Positions 43,293 through 54,420 of a stretch of 64,000 nt of DNA are shown here, piece by piece. This DNA comes from Ancistrus triradiatus. Its lineage: Eukaryota; Chordata; Actinopteri; Siluriformes; Loricariidae. Under the pieces are notes generated by a model. That model searched no databases. It saw nothing but the letters and a program-made list of their open reading frames with translations, and was not told the DNA's origin. A program made the translations under genes and the position numbers. The DNA lies in contig JAJAGP010000547.1 in assembly GCA_025084515.1 (NCBI GenBank), positions 186,001 through 250,000 on the forward strand, in the 5' to 3' direction. Position 1 is the first letter of the stretch; each line of letters opens with the position of its first letter.

Positions 43293-44224
43293 GGGGAGAG
43301 TGGGGCAGTTGCAACACTTTCTGCATTTCCTTAGGTTTCTCAGAGACTGTCTTGGAAAGACAAAATTTGAACAAAACCTGTCACCTACCCACCCACACTG
43401 CTGTAACACGTCTACATATAACAACATTATTACAATTTATACTTGAAGAAACATAGTCAAATAGTATTAAGTCTACAAGGGCCATTGTAACATCCATTAA
43501 AATGTAATAAAATCATTCATTAATATGATTTCACTTTTCTTTATTATATTTGTTCACAGACAGGGTCTTCACTAAATTGATTAGGCAGTATAAAGACCAA
43601 GACTACTAAAAGGAAAAACATGTTTTCAAGTAAAAACCATGTTTTTGGTGTAATTATTACAATCCATTAAACTATACAATTCTCAAAATGAAGAAACTGA
43701 AATGTAATAATGCTTCTGTAAACCTTTGTGATAGATTACTTAATCATAGAATAACCACAGAATAGATCACCTGCAGCTTTTATGTGAATATTGAAAGTTA
43801 TTCTACATTAATCAATAAAATTCACAGTAATAATTAATGTAAATGCAAGATTTTACGTTAATATTGCCCTACAATGATAGCCAATGATAAACCTTTCTTT
43901 ACTAGCTTGACACAATAGCTTTGACACACGAAAGCTATGCCTGTTTGAAGCCAATAACACACAGATTAAAATGCTATGACTTCACAATGCTTCAGGCAAA
44001 CAGTTTAGACGGTATGACAAAAACTCTGATCATTAAAAAATACTTTTTCATCATGAAAAGTAATTTTCGCAGAAGGAATAGTCATATGTGGTTGTTTTTC
44101 TCCAGGAATGAAGAGGGACTAACTGAGCGTGTGCAGTATGAATATCAGCACTGTTGCTCGTTCCTAAATGGTAAAATAAGCCACGTTGCAACTGCCCCTT
44201 GTTACAACCGTCCCCATTCTCCCC
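43293..44224. mobile_element. TA-flanked element, GGGGAGAGTGGGG ends
   Basis: The left end GGGGAGAGTGGGGCAGTTGC and the reversed right end GGGGAGAATGGGGACGGTTG are flanked by TA (43291-43292 and 44225-44226). GCAGTTGCAAC occurs near both ends. 932 bp. Superfamily not identified. Confidence 0.82.
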
Positions 44225-44227
44225 TAG

Positions 44228-44350
44228 TGGCAGTGCAGTGGAATAATAGACTATTGATTGTACGACAAGGATTCAAATCCAAGCCCAGACAAGCTGCTCC
44301 TGTTGAGCTCTTGAGCCGGGTGTCTTCCAAATACTGTAAATGTAAATGCA
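44228..44350 (+). repeat. tRNA-like SINE remnant
   Basis: GTGGCAGTGCAGTGGAATAA, a B-box-like GGATTCAAATCC and a TGTAAATGTAAATGC tail. A further piece (GGATTTGAACTCACAG) lies near 44670. Confidence 0.65.
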
Positions 44351-45214
44351 TAACTCTCCCAGCCCTCAAGTCGACGAAGGTTCACTCCTTACAAAAACGC
44401 TAATGGGCCACCTAAAAGTGCGACTTTTGCATACAGGGGTGCACAAACCTTTGCATAAGACTCTTATAACCTCTTGAATTGTAGCCTATTGTTTTGGGGG
44501 GAGTAACGTTTGAAATATCTCAATCACAACCATGAAACCTGCACATGGCATTTCTACAAGAATATGTCACTAAAAAACTTACCTGAAATTGAATAGCACC
44601 TTGAGTAGGGTCAGGGTTGCCAGATTGTACTTATGGACAGGTAAGTGCAACAGTGGCAGCTGGGCAGAGCCAGGATTTGAACTCACAGCCTTCTGTATAG
44701 TATTCAAGAGAGACTACTGAATACTCTTTATTTTATACAAAACGTAGAATGAGTTTAAGTTACTTTAATGACTAATACAAGCGTTATATGATTAGACATG
44801 TGGACGTTTTTTTACAATCGCATTGCGATAGCATGGCTAGGGCTGAAATAGCTGGGGTGTTCACGTAATTTTAAACATGTCTCTGCTGGTGACCTGTTAC
44901 ACCTTTAAGAATCTAAATGGATTCTGATTTAAAGAATGAGCGTCTACACGAACGTTTCATGGACAGGGAGGAATCCATGTCGATCTGGCAACCTGGTGTG
45001 TGCGCTCTCACGAATGAATATGTTGCCTTCAGGCTGTTTTGATTGCGGTTCAAGTGCCTGAGCTCAGGCGGTGCTGGGCAGGGCTGGACGCGTTCGCATG
45101 CGCTTCGTGTGCTGGACTTACGCACTCGATTGGCATCTGCGCGAGATCTTAGGTTCAGGGTTCTTGTTCTTCTGTTGCCGGTAGACACACAGCTGGTTTA
45201 CCCTTCAGAAGACG

Positions 45215-45746
45215 ATGCCAGTGTCACGGGTGTGCCAGGCTGCACCGATACGCGCCGCGCGTAAAAGTGAATGGCTGCGCTGCGCTCTGGCGCACCATTT
45301 TAACCCTGATCCGTCCGTGGAGAACGAGATCGTGGTGCTGGCCACCGGGATCGATCAATACCTGCAGGAGGTCTTCCACCACCTGTCCTACGCCGGCGGT
45401 GGAGATCTAGTTTCTGAACAGGATTTCGGGCTGCTATGCTCGGTGCTGGGGTTTGACGCAGAGGAGGACGTGGATGGGCGCACCGTGTTACCGCCCGCTT
45501 TGGATTTCAGACTGTTTCACTCCCGACTTTGTGGGGTCTTCAGCCTTAGAGCGAGACCCGAGCGCCTCCCGGTCTCTGAACAAACGGAGCACGTAGAGCG
45601 GGAGATCACACTGCGCTGTCCCAGAGTGCGGAGGAGAAAATGCGTTAGCTTCGATTTATCGCGGGACGGCAAGAGGACAGCGCGGTTGGGACAACCCGAG
45701 ACAAACCAAAACTTGAGAGATTCTGCACTACAAACCACACAAGCAG
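45215..45746 (+). CDS. EFCC1-like exon 1
   Basis: The start ATG at 45215 precedes [11 protein letters not shown]; the conserved part begins at [12 protein letters not shown]. The donor GCAG|GTAAGA coincides with the edge of a dispersed repeat also present at 47402-47560. The exon is CpG-rich, typical of a first exon. Confidence 0.85.
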
Positions 45747-48700
45747 GTAAGACAGGAGCTGGAACCACACACAGGCAAGTGTAGATTTAAAGGGCGTAAA
45801 CCATAATTGTTTTGGCCTATGCGACTTATGCCTGTTATTAGCAGCATCTGCTGTGCAGAATAATATAGGTTACATAAAGTACAGGATGTCCTACAAGTTC
45901 AGGCTCAGGACCTCATGTCAACATAGAGTCCTTGGGTGCCCATGCGTGCATGCACCCTGAACGGAGTATCAGTCTGTCGCAGGGCTGGGTGAGGGCCTCT
46001 TTCCAAATGAGACTATTCTGAATTAATCTCCCTACATTTATTCCAGGAGCGGACAGCCAGAAGCGAACATGGCAGGACCAGGTGGAGATGGAGAACGCAA
46101 GTCTGAGGGAGCTGGTAGAGGATCTGCGTTCGGCCCTCCAGAGCAGCGACGCCCGCTGCCTCTCACTTGAGGTGGCTCTGCGAAGAGAGCGGCTTACAAA
46201 ACCTCAGGAAAGACCTAAACAGATTGCCGAAGGCTGTTGTGCTCAAAATGACCCAAGAACGTGGCAAACCAAACAAACCAAGCGCACCAAGGACCTACTC
46301 CGAGAACTGGACCTGATTCGTGCCTCACGGGACGGGCAACTACAGGAGGCCATGAGGTTCAACCAGAGGCTGGAGGAGGAGCTGGCCATGGCGTACGGGG
46401 AGGTGGGGAGGCTGGAAGACATGGTGGGAAAGCTGAGGAGAGAGAGCGCTGACATCAAGAGGAGAGCAGAGGAGGCAAGGCGAGCACTTGCCACTGCCCT
46501 TGAGAGAGTCAGAGACATCCAGGAACAAGCGCGTCAGGTCACGACACTGCAGGAGAGAGTCCATGGGCTCAAAGAGGAGCTGGAGGGATTCAGGTAGTGT
46601 CAATAGCTTAGAACATCTTAATTCTTACAGTGTTTCCTACGAGTTAGCAGCAATCCAGTGTTCCATGCACAGCACTGCCAAGTTGCCATTCTAGGGCTCT
46701 TGAGAATAGTCAGTTTGCTCCTGGTTTGGAATAAGGTCAAGGTTGGTCCTGTGCACTTCAACAAAATTAAATCGTGTGCCATAGAGTCGTCAACTCATGC
46801 CAGCTGTAGGTGCCATTGTCACTGCGATCTGATGCTCCGCTACAACAATCCCACACCACTGCTGTTCCTGCCACTGCCCAGGATGAGTTTCAATAACTAC
46901 ACCAACCCAACCCAGCCTGAAATTCGAACCCAGGTGCCCAAGAATGCTGCTTCTAGCAGCTGACTCTTAGCCCTGATCCACAGGAGGTACCCTCTACAAA
47001 ATTCAGCTTGAGTAATTCCCAGTGTAAATCTTTGATGATGCCATCACAGTCATCATAATCATGGTGCCATCATGGTTTCTAGTATGGTGTGCTTATGCAC
47101 ATGCTCTGTTGGCCATTTTGTTTCTATGTAGCGATCCGAACACTCAAACCAGTTTTAGCTACCTAGTTTCAGACCTAAACCACATAGACATCTTGTGTAG
47201 AATCATAAAAAATGGGAGACATTTAACACATATTCAGATTAAACATGTATTAAGTGCAACTTGGGTGGCGCAGTGGCATCTCACTAGCCCACTACCATGT
47301 GATATGGGTCCAGCTGGTGCGTGACAGAAGGAACACCCTCATGCACTGCAACAGCGACCCATGTCTAGACCTGCAGTGGACTGGCATCCCATCCATCCCA
47401 GGTAAGGCAGGAGCTGGAACTCCTTGTCCACTCAGGCAGGTGTGGGCCATAAACTATAATTATTTGGCAATATGTGACTTGCACCTATAATTAGGAGCAT
47501 CTGCTGTATGGAATAACATAGGGGGAATAAATTACAGCAACTTGTAAAACTCAGGATAAAGCTTTTATTTAAAGACCTTGCTTAACCCTGCTAATTATGG
47601 CAACATGGAGCAGAATCTCAAAGGAAGAATTTCCAACATCTTGTGGAATCCATGTACCATCCAAATGGCCATTTATATTGAAAAGAGTGCCAGTCCGATC
47701 CAGCTTGATCGTTAAATCTTCTTCCCTAATCTCACTACATTTAGCCCTGCAATGGACTGGCACGATATCCGGTTTGTTCTTTCGCCTACGCCCAAAGAAT
47801 GCTGGGATAGGATCCGGGTGCCTGTGACACTCACGATAAGATTTGCATATTTAGAGGATTCTTCACTATGACATTGCAGCAGTCGGTTTTAAGGGAATCC
47901 TCACCTATATAAATCTTCGTCTGTACTAAAAACAAAGCGGTACAAGGAGGCATTTGTAATTCTGTCTGTTAGCAAGCAAACATAGTGCTGGGGATCTGGA
48001 GGAGGATATTAAACAGTAACCTGCAACCAGAGTCGAGGAGTAGTTAAATATTGAATCTTTATGAACTGTATGTGCTGTGGTTTTACAGTGAGCTACATGT
48101 CATTTGCATCAGGTCAGACTGGGATCCCAGGGAGTAACGCCGTCCTGAACTGAAGGTGGCCCTAGCCAGGATCCACTGGATCCATTAAAATGGATTAAGG
48201 GCCAACACTAACAGCAGAGTACACAGGGGTGAACAATCCTGATGTTTGACTTATTAGGATTTTCACTTTGATGGATTTTCCCAGCAAGCCAGAGGATAAG
48301 GCGGATCAGTGATGAGTCAAGCAACATGACTGGTTTAGGTATAGAATTAAACAGATGACCACGTTCGGGACACACTTCAGACTTGCTCGAGTTTCCTGCC
48401 TTGCCACTGTAACGCCGGATGGTTTGTTTCCTGTTAGAGGCCGTTAGTCATGATCCTTTAAGCATGTCTACAGCAGGCATGTCATTAAGGCATATTAGCG
48501 TATCCTGTGTTAGCGCCACGTTTGTCTGCGACTGCGGTGGTGACTCAGCTGCACGCAGGGATCTTTCAAACTTCACAGGCAGCGTTTCTGCCCCTGCTTT
48601 TAAACTCGATCTACTCCTATATAAAAACCAGTCGCCCCGGAGGCTGACTGCGCTCACCTTACACATAAACTTACGTACACACTCAGACAAACTGTGACGC

Positions 48701-51700
48701 CTCCCAAGCCATCATGTGATACTGAAGTGATCGCAGTGGAAGCGAATCTGTGACTTCAGCGAGGCATCTTGAGCAAAGCCACTAATCCTCAAACGATCAG
48801 CTAAATGCGTGGATTAGTTGCCACAATTAAACATCATAATGGATAAAACTGTCATATAATTACATAGGAATTCAGATATAAACAAATGCAGCATTATACG
48901 ATTAACACTCAGGGCCCGAACGCACCGACAGAAATTCGAGGATTTATCTGAAGTGCCACAGTGTCTGGTCTTCATGGCTTGTGTTGTGTTGTGTCAACCT
49001 TTTCCAGCACACAAAGCCTCAATATTAAACTAATCCCCAACTCGGGTCCTCCAGATCCCCAGCAGTACGTGTTTGTGTGCTAACAGGCAGCATTACAAAG
49101 AACTCCTTGTACATTTAGATTTTTGCTCTTGGTCATTAATTTTAGAACTAGTGGTATAACGATGCAAATACGTGATGCAAAAATGTCCCGATGTGCATCG
49201 TGGAAATACATGATCATCTGATGCACAACCAGAAATCATCTCTTCAATTCTGCATTTAGAAGCTCGTTAAGCTAAAGATGAATTTGAGATTGAGGATTTT
49301 TGAAGGCTCAGCGAGTTTTTTGTTTACTTTGAATTCCAATTTAAGATAGCGCTTAGGTACTTAAATTGAGTGAAACTGCTACAAGAGCATGTTTTGTTGC
49401 AGCAGCCTTATTTAAGCCTCTTTATAATTTCTTTCAGTTGCAGCAGACTAAAGATTATTTTTGTTTATTTTTAAAATTAAAATTACTGTATTTTTGGTTA
49501 ATCTTCAGAAATAAAAAAGGAAAGTTTTCACTTGCTTATTTAAGATATGGTGAAATTACAATTGAAAATTTTGTTTACAATTTTAAACACCTGTTTCTAA
49601 TTTTTTTAGTTGCAGTAGACTGAAGATTCTTTTTGTTTATTTATTTTAATTAAAAATATTATTTGTTAATATTCAGAAATAAAAAAGACAGCTTTCACTT
49701 TTAATATATGGTGAAGCTATCATAGAGCATTTTATTTACTTTAAATTTAAACCTCTGTTTCTAATCATTTATTTTAATTGCAGGGAACTAAAGCTTGTTT
49801 TATATTAAAAAAAAACGTATTCAGGAAAATGTCTATTGTTTTCCATTGTTTACACTTAAAAAATTGTAAGAAAATTAAATAATTAACTCTATCATTGTTA
49901 CTATTTTGAAGACCCTTTTTCAGTTTTACAGACATTTAGTATAGGCCTACTTACATTTGAATAAGTTCATTGATATATGTGCACAATTATAGGTCAAAAC
50001 AGTGAAAAACTCGGCTGAAGTATAAATCCCTAAAGTTATAAAATGAAGAGCCGTTTGGGAGCCGAAAGAGTCGACTCACTAAAAATAACCTGAATTCGCA
50101 TCACTAGTTCTCTATCTGACTCTGGACACGCCCACGCTCACAAACATGGACTCACAATCGCGCGCACACAGACCTGACAGAGACCTCCCGTGATTTTGGC
50201 TGTTATGATGTTTAGATATAACGTTGGATATAATTCTAAATTTTGGTATTACAGCTTGAGCCTCGATAAAATGACCTGGCGACGCCCCTAATGTTATCTA
50301 CTCTCCTCTAGGCTGTGCTTCCTACTAAGGGCAGTCGGAACAACCCGAAACTGGTTTTACCTTTCTTTCTCTATCCTGTACTCTATCCCAGAGAAAGAAT
50401 TGCCTTCCTCTGGTGTAACAAACGTTTAGGCTTTCGATGAAAGGAACCAACTTAAAAGGAACCAGTCTGCTCTAATAAATCAAACGCAGTAAATATTTGA
50501 CGTCTTTAATCTCGCTTTTTGATGAGGATTAGCGTTCCACTGTCAGCCTGCAGCTATGATTAATTCAATCATCGTAGTTGCACTGAGATGTTGTCATACT
50601 CTTGCCTTTCCCAGACCAACAAGCCGGGACTTGCTCGTTAGATTCCTGAGAGAAGTGTCGACATTATTTACGCAGGCAGCCCACAACAAATTCTATATAT
50701 TGTACGTAGAACAAAGTGCTGACACTGGAAGTCCCAACAGCTGGCACATCATCTCGCTGCGAAATCTTGGGAGCTTGGTCACTTTTCTGCTCTAAGAGCC
50801 TTTACTCCTCTGGGAAGGCTGTTCAGATTGTTAACTGGGTTGAGAGCAGCATTCTGTTCAGGCCAGCCAAGGTTTCACACCAAACTTAGTGAAAGGGACC
50901 CTCAGCGAATGTATGTATGAAACCATGATTGTCACCTTTAACAAGTGTTGCCGCAGAGCCATTTGTGGCCACTAGAGGACGCCAAATGGCTGCATTAAGC
51001 TTAGGCTCAGTCATATGGGGTATTCAGGCCTGAAAAGTTATATAGGGAAGCTTTTGTGAATGGAACGTAAGCTTTACATATGAACCGTATCTAAAAGCTC
51101 GCTCTTCATTAGGTCCCTGTGCACCTGCAAGGCTCTGCATGAGCGGAGACTTCTAGTCGAGTTGAAACCTCGCGTGCTACCCACAGGCCGAGACGAGCAC
51201 TCCATCAGAGAAGGTGAGAAGCATGCAGTTTTTTAGTGAGAAGAAAACTGTCAGGGCTACAGGTGCATCTTAATTGAGTCTCGCAACTGACCACGTTACC
51301 TCTTTCTTAAAAGTGCTGGAAAGGTTTCTCTAATTTTCATCCGGTGTGTTTGTTGAACAATCTATAAACAGTCTATAAAACCCACAGACGTTGTACTTGA
51401 CTCGATCGCCTTTCTCTGGCAGAGGAAGGACTGCAGAGGGCGGTAGAAGGCCGGGCGGCGTCAGATGAAGAAGATGAGGACAGAGTTAAGGAGGAAGACC
51501 AGTGCTGCCTCACAGAGGTGAAACAGCTGCTCAACAGACTCCACAACTGCCCAAACGGGTGAGGAAGTCCAAACAGTATATGCTATGTATTACACTAACA
51601 CTCTCCCTCATTATAGCCACACTTCAGCGTTAACTCTCTCACCAGCTACAGTTTGCCACTTTCCTTTATATGAACCCCAAACCTTTAAAGGTGCTGTAAG

Positions 51701-52018
51701 TGCTTTTTAAGAAGCCGCTGGCTGAACCGTGGTTTCATCCTCATAGCTATGAGTATAATAAATAATGAAAGTGTGTGGAGCTTTTCTTAGCTAGTTAACG
51801 CACTTGTTTTTTTTTTCTCTAGCTGTCAAAAGATGGCAGTGTGTAACCTGTTCCTGTCGCAAAACTTGACAGGATCTTACAGTGAACAGAGCAAAAACCA
51901 GCCAGAACTAAAGACAAGGACACGACGACCCCACGTGCTAATGAACGAACGGGAAATGGAGAAAGCGAGAACGTTTTTGAGTGCCACTGACAAACAGTGT
52001 ATGAGAAGCTTAAAGTGA
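45215..52018 (+). CDS. EFCC1-like EF-hand/coiled-coil protein, five exons
   Basis: Exons 45215-45746, 46047-46593, 51113-51213, 51423-51558 and 51823-52018 join in frame: 532+547+101+136+196 = 1512 bases, 503 residues and a stop. Residues about 18-110 match the EFCC1 (CCDC48) N-terminus: [20 protein letters not shown], then an EF-hand-like loop lacking the usual Asp ligands. Exon 2 is a coiled coil ([19 protein letters not shown] onward). Exon 4 is acidic ([19 protein letters not shown]). Exon 5 ([15 protein letters not shown] to MRSLK) does not match the second coiled-coil part I remember in human EFCC1 (about 600 residues), so this protein is shorter. Molecular function is unknown in the family. 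It could be an efcc1 ohnologue, hence no symbol. Confidence 0.85.
45747..45910 (+). repeat. dispersed repeat starting at the exon 1 splice donor
   Basis: It matches 47402-47560 in the same orientation, beginning with GTAAG(A/G)CAGGAGCTGGAAC and continuing through AGCATCTGCTGT..GAATAA.ATAGG. The first bases are the intron's own donor. Confidence 0.8.
46047..46593 (+). CDS. EFCC1-like exon 2, coiled coil
   Basis: Acceptor TTTATTCCAG, donor TTCAG|GTAGTG. Heptad-like coiled coil rich in L, E, R and Q ([20 protein letters not shown] and following). It is the largest exon and the strongest family match ([20 protein letters not shown]). Confidence 0.9.
46860..46990 (-). repeat. SINE-like remnant, intron 2 of EFCC1-like gene
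   Basis: The reverse strand carries a B-box-like GGGTTCGAATTTCAGG. Confidence 0.5.
47265..47560 (+). repeat. tRNA-like SINE, second copy of the exon 1 donor repeat
   Basis: Starts GGTGGCGCAGTGGCATCTCA and contains GGACTGGCATCCCATCC. It then continues GTAAGGCAGGAGCTGGAAC, which matches the start of intron 1. A related piece (GCAATGGACTGGCACG, TGCTGGGATAGGATCCGG) is at 47750-47825. Confidence 0.7.
47860..49140. other. EFCC1-like intron, nothing recognised
   Basis: Non-coding; no repeat ends seen. Confidence 0.35.
49147..50110. mobile_element. possible hAT-like remnant with internal tandem units
   Basis: The right end (GAGTCGACTCACTAAAAATAACCTGAATTCGCATCACTAG) resembles fish hAT ends, and the left end also begins ACTAGTG. 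No direct duplication was found. Inside, a unit of about 175 bases repeats roughly three times between 49340 and 49800 (AGTTGCAG(C/T)AGACT.AAG, CAGAAATAAAAAAG, ATATGGTGAA). In an EFCC1-like intron. Confidence 0.45.
51113..51213 (+). CDS. EFCC1-like exon 3
   Basis: Acceptor CTTCATTAG, donor GAAG|GTGAGA; frame is kept on both sides. It encodes [20 protein letters not shown], with no domain of its own. Confidence 0.72.
51423..51558 (+). CDS. EFCC1-like exon 4, acidic
   Basis: Acceptor TCTCTGGCAG, donor AACGG|GTGAGG. It encodes [18 protein letters not shown] and [17 protein letters not shown], which align with an acidic segment of EFCC1. Confidence 0.82.
51823..52018 (+). CDS. EFCC1-like last exon with stop
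   Basis: Acceptor TTTTTTTCTCTAG, in frame from exon 4, stop TGA at 52016-52018. It encodes a basic tail ([15 protein letters not shown]) with no resemblance to the longer EFCC1 C-terminus. AATAAA follows at 52089. Confidence 0.72.
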
Positions 52019-52088
52019 TGAACACAAATGAGCCATTTTCTTTAATGAACAATGTGCCTTTTACACTATCGATAATACACAACAGAAC

Positions 52089-52094
52089 AATAAA
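52089..52094 (+). terminator. poly(A) signal of EFCC1-like gene
   Basis: AATAAA 70 bases after the stop codon, suggesting a short 3' UTR. Confidence 0.6.
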
Positions 52095-52099
52095 TGTGC

Positions 52100-54119
52100 C
52101 ATTAAACACAAAATATGGCCTCACATTCAGGTGTTTTCCTCAAAATAATCAGTTTACCTCACAAACACTTTAACACAAGTAATTAATCAGGGTCTGATTT
52201 GGGCACGTATTATTTAATATTAATATTATTAAATGTTTGCAAAACTAACTTAAATCAGATTAAAATGATTCATACGTTTGTTTAATTGTCTGTTTTTTTA
52301 TGTATCCACCAGAATTTATTTGGTCTTGTTTCGTCTTTCCACACTCCCACAATGCACTGAAAATAAATTCATATCGTAAATATGTGCTTTATTTATGTGT
52401 ACAGTCTTATGCCAATCTATTTACACCTCTGGTCGAATCACATTTGCGTTACTAAATAAAAAGACGTCAACACAAGGAAGGTAGACGACACATTTCTGCC
52501 AATTTGAAGAATGTTTATACATTGAAATTGCGTGAAAGTTTAGCAGTCTGCTAATAATGTGAATTATAGTACACCCCTGACATCTAGTGGTCACAGTTTG
52601 TGTTGCATACGACGACAGAAACAAACCATACGCTTTCGACTGAAATTAAATATTACTGTATAAAACAACAAAACATAGTTACAGATAGAAATGAAAACCA
52701 TACCTGATAAGAAAAGACCAGCCTTCATTAGATTGTATTTTGGACATAACCATAATCATATTAACAAAACAACATTGTTATACATCCAGATATTGTGACC
52801 AGGTTTTAGGAAATTGTTGTTTTTGAGTCTGAACATCCAGATTAGCCTGTTGTGATGTCATTGTTCGGTTTTAACCATCAATATTTGCTCATTTTCACAC
52901 TCACCTCCATTTCACTTTCTCTCCTTGCTCTGTCAGCATTCTCATCCTCTCTTTTTTTCTTTGAATGCACCAGAGTGAATATAAAATAAATATGGTATAT
53001 CAGGAAACACGGACAAATCTCTTGTACTACTCTACGGTTCTATCATCTGACTAATACTTATTAGTAGGCTACTATAGTGCTCTCAACTTAGGTTTTCTTA
53101 TTTTAAGAGGAAAAACCTGGTGAAAGTCACTGTGACTGGTTTCAGCTTGGGGCTCCATGACCATGTAATGGTTTTACCTGGTTGCCCTCCCAGTATGCAT
53201 TTCTACATTGATATAATTCTCAGGCTCCTTGTCATTTAGCCTTGTCTTTAATACGTTACTGTTTCAAGCTACCATTCGCTTTTTAGAGCAGATCACTCTG
53301 CTTACAGTGACAACCACATCTTTGTTTTACATTTTACTTTTAGAATAGACTGGTATTTTCTCTCTAAAAATGTTTCTCTCACATTCGAAAGCTACGTGGC
53401 CATTTCATGACATTTCTCCAACACACACACACACACACTATAAAAACGTTTCCACAACGTTGCTCCTGCTGATCTGTAATACATTTAAATACCCTGAATC
53501 CTCCTGTGTGGACTGTCTTTCCTTAGTGCTTGTAATTGGAACCTGATATCTCACTCCTCATGTCTTAGGCTCGATCTGGCTACAAGGCATTATGACCTTA
53601 CACTTCCTCTTGCTCATAATGACTCACTGTGAATTAAAGCTGACTGAAAAAAATATATAAAAATAAAACTACTTAGCTTTAAGAATACAAACACTAATAA
53701 CGGTATTTACCACAAGTAAGTACGGCTACACAGGATACCTTAACTACAAAAACACAATAAATTAAGGCTACACCTTACGCATGTATCGATAAAACGTTTC
53801 AAACTTTAATGAGATTTCTTCTTCTTATAATTATTATTAGTATTAATAAATATAACATAAAGTCACTAATTTAGAATAATCCGATGACCGTATGTTAAGC
53901 GCTGCTGAACGTGCCTGCTAATGAAGTTTTCAAATAAGCTAGCAAGCATAGCTCACTTTAATGATGGCTGCTTATTTAGCGCTCCTAATATGGCCCGTTT
54001 CACAAAAAAAGTCTGTTTCTACTTTATATAGTTAGTGACACTATAGCAAAGTATTTTTTATTTCAACAATTAGATTTAAAGAATTAAATGACAGAATGAG
54101 GTTACTTTTTCCTTTTTTC
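52100..54119. other. intergenic, nothing recognised
   Basis: AT-rich, with a short (CA)n near 53419. No genes or transposon ends supported. Confidence 0.35.
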
Positions 54120-54420
54120 AGTCAGAGCTCCGAGGATAAAATGTAATGTGAATGTTCATAGTAAAACTGTGAATTGCTTGACAGTTTTAATGTGAACTTT
54201 CACAGTTTGACCGTGAAGTTCACAGTTCTACTATGATTTTTTAATGGTAATTTGGCCATTTCATGGTTCTACTGTGAAATTTCATAGTACAACTCTAAAC
54301 TTGTGTGACTATGAACTGATCAGGAATTATTTCATAGTTGTACTATGAATTTTGGTGGTAATTTGGCCACTTCATGGTTCTACTGTCAAATTTCACAGTA
54401 CATTTTTTCCTGGGCTGTTA
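54120..54420. repeat. internally repetitive TTCA(C/T)AGT..ACTGTGAA block
   Basis: Many near-palindromic words such as TTCACAGTTCTACTATGA, and a doubled TAATTTGGCCA(T/C)TTCATGGTTCTACTG unit (54247 and 54359). Possibly a MITE core. Confidence 0.55.

Noticed and set aside
43921..44403. 160-codon plus-strand frame
   Set aside because: Spans the right end of a TA-flanked transposon and a SINE remnant.
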